Shown: positions 4,552 through 5,978 of the stretch, one piece after another
Layout: each line of letters opens with the position of its first letter
How positions within the stretch are numbered: the first letter of the stretch is position 1
NCBI GenBank assembly: GCA_945918315.1
Contig: CAMEIK010000077.1
Location: 1-5,978, forward strand
Length of the DNA stretch: 5,978 nucleotides
Source: an uncultured Clostridia bacterium
GTDB lineage: Bacteria; Bacillota; Clostridia; Oscillospirales; Oscillospiraceae
Direction: 5' to 3'
Position numbers and translations under genes: made by a program
Notes under the pieces: model-generated
What the model was told of the DNA's origin: nothing
The model's database searches: none
What the model saw: only the letters and a program-made list of their open reading frames with translations

Positions 4552-5978
4552 ATGCGTAAATTTACAAAACTGATGTCTCTGGCGTTGGCAGTGGTTTTGA
4601 CGATGTCCCTGCTGGCCGGCTGCGGCGGTAAGAGCGGTACCATCGGCGGCAATTCTGCCGGTCTGGAAGTTGACCCCGCAACCTTGCAGTTCCCTCTGGC
4701 AGAAACCGCCACCATCAAGGGCCTGACCAACTTCCCCGCCGGCACCGAGTCCGAGCCCAACAACCGCACCATCTTCAAGCGGCTGGAGGAGCAGACCAAC
4801 GTCCATGTGGAGTGGAAAACCATTCAGGGCGACCAGTGGGGCGAGAAGATTGCCCTTGAAATGGCCAATGTCAAGACCCTGCCCGACTTCGTGTTCAACG
4901 CCGGTTTTGGCGACACCGATCTGCTGAAATACGCCAAGCAGGGTGTCATCATCAATCTGGAGGAGTACATCGACAAGTATATGCCCAACCTGTGCAAGGT
5001 CTTCGAGCAGGCTCCTGAGTACAAGGCCATGTGCACCGACGAAAACGGTCACATCTGGGCACTGCCCTGGATTGAGCAGCTGGGCTACGAAAAGACCGCC
5101 ATCCAGACCGTGGGCAACATGAGCTTCATCAACACCGCATGGCTGGATTACCTGAATCTGGAAATGCCCACCACCGTAGACGAGTTTGAGCAGGTGCTGA
5201 TTGCCTTCCGGGACAACGCTGCCGATCTGAAGGCACACTTCGGCATCGAAGGCGATATTATCCCCATGGCATGTATCGTCAATGACGGCGACCAGGATCC
5301 CTGCATCCTGATCAACGGCTTCGGCGAAGGCTATGGCGATCCCGACCGCGGCCGTCACATTGCTGTCACCGACAACAAGGAGGTCATCTGTGTCGCCAAT
5401 TCCGAAGGCTTCAAAAAGGGCATTGCCTGGCTCCATGAGCTGTATGCCCAGGGTCTCATCGACCCCGAAGCCTTTACCCAGGAATGGTCTACTTACGTTG
5501 CCAAGGGCAAGTCTGGCCGCTACGGTGTCTGCTTCTCCTGGGACGTTGCCAACATTGCAAGCCTGAATGGTTGGGAACCCCTGCCCGCTCTGACCGCGGA
5601 TGTGCGCAACATCACGGCCCAGAACGGCTCCTTCACCTCCGGTTTTGACCGCGGTCGCTGCGTTGTTACCGCTGTAGCAGAGAATCCCGCTCTGGTCTGC
5701 GCATGGCTGGATCAGATGTACGCGCCCATCCAGTCTCCTCAGAACAACTGGGGCACCTACGGCGAAGAGGATGATTTCGATATCTTTGAAATGAGCACCA
5801 ACGCCAACGGTGAGCCTATGCTGAAGCATGCGCCTCTGGGCGATGCCTCCCCTGTGGAAGTCCGGGAAGCTGAGAGCGTCAACGGCCCCCTCGCCATTCT
5901 GGACAGCTACTACGGTGTGTATGTCACCTGCCCCGATGATGCCCAGTACCGTCTGGACTGGATTAAGGACATCTACAC
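4552..5978 (+). CDS. Extracellular solute-binding lipoprotein, LplA type, partial (C-terminus beyond right edge)
   Basis: 475 residues are visible without a stop; related proteins are usually somewhat over 500 residues, so most of it is here. Residues 1-24 are a lipoprotein signal peptide: basic 'MRKFTK', a hydrophobic core and a lipobox LAGC with Cys24 as the lipid-attached residue. A Gly/Ser-rich tether (25-37) follows. Family marks include 'RLEEQTNVHVEW' (77-88), 'LPDFVF' (110-115), 'YIDKYMPNL' (139-147), 'GHIWALPW' (166-173) and 'INTAWLDYLNLEMPTTVDEF' (193-212), all typical of LplA-like proteins (COG1653 group). It should bind an oligosaccharide outside the membrane and deliver it to the two permeases. 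The start has AAAGGAG (4538-4544) seven bases upstream. Nine Cys residues after Cys24 (148, 161, 241, 251, 280, 327, 370, 383, 460) are many for an exported protein and suit a strict anaerobe. The ligand is unknown. Confidence 0.95.
   Translation, partial: MRKFTKLMSLALAVVLTMSLLAGCGGKSGTIGGNSAGLEVDPATLQFPLAETATIKGLTNFPAGTESEPNNRTIFKRLEEQTNVHVEWKTIQGDQWGEKIALEMANVKTLPDFVFNAGFGDTDLLKYAKQGVIINLEEYIDKYMPNLCKVFEQAPEYKAMCTDENGHIWALPWIEQLGYEKTAIQTVGNMSFINTAWLDYLNLEMPTTVDEFEQVLIAFRDNAADLKAHFGIEGDIIPMACIVNDGDQDPCILINGFGEGYGDPDRGRHIAVTDNKEVICVANSEGFKKGIAWLHELYAQGLIDPEAFTQEWSTYVAKGKSGRYGVCFSWDVANIASLNGWEPLPALTADVRNITAQNGSFTSGFDRGRCVVTAVAENPALVCAWLDQMYAPIQSPQNNWGTYGEEDDFDIFEMSTNANGEPMLKHAPLGDASPVEVREAESVNGPLAILDSYYGVYVTCPDDAQYRLDWIKDIY

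Noticed and set aside
3586..5829. A 747-codon open frame on the minus strand, antisense to the second permease and the lipoprotein
   Set aside because: It lies opposite two genes with clear family motifs, signal peptide and ribosome sites. Its translation is rich in Gly, His, Gln, Val and Asp without domain-like patterns, as expected from reading GC-biased codons backwards. It has no plausible separate promoter or conserved motif.

Overview
The window looks like part of a carbohydrate-uptake locus from a low-oxygen Gram-positive bacterium of the class Clostridia, probably a gut member of the Oscillospiraceae or Lachnospiraceae type. The reasons are the gene families (a LplB/YtcP/LplA-type ABC importer, a YesL/DUF624 membrane protein and a LacI-type repressor), strong AGGAGG-like ribosome sites, GC-leaning codon use beside an AT-rich intergenic region, and an exported lipoprotein unusually rich in cysteine. 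The genus assignment is inference; no marker gene is present.

Layout: two divergent operons share one regulatory region of about 250 bases (2413-2663). Leftward, from the promoter, run a LacI-family regulator (2412 to 1354), a YesL-family membrane protein (1345 to 695) and a membrane-anchored extracytoplasmic protein that runs off the left edge (698 to 1). The three are packed tightly: the YesL ribosome site overlaps the regulator stop codon, and the YesL stop and the next start share ATGA. Rightward run two ABC permease subunits (2664-3608 and 3625-4518) and a solute-binding lipoprotein (4552 to beyond the right edge), spaced by 16 and 33 bases.

How they work together: the lipoprotein would capture an oligosaccharide outside the cell and the two permeases would carry it in, powered by an ATPase encoded elsewhere. 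The regulator, made from the opposite strand, probably senses the imported sugar and controls both directions. YesL and the anchored protein accompany such transporters, but their biochemical roles are not established. No ATPase and no glycoside hydrolase is visible here, so the substrate cannot be named.

The most interesting parts are (1) the intergenic region, which holds a dense family of TGCAAAT / GTGCA half-sites in direct and alternating inverted orientation around both promoters, (2) the regulator, whose usual LacI hinge helix appears to be replaced by an Ala/Pro-rich linker, and (3) the uncharacterised membrane-anchored protein, which has short stretches resembling solute-binding proteins. 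I saw no RNA gene, mobile element, CRISPR array or convincing intrinsic terminator.
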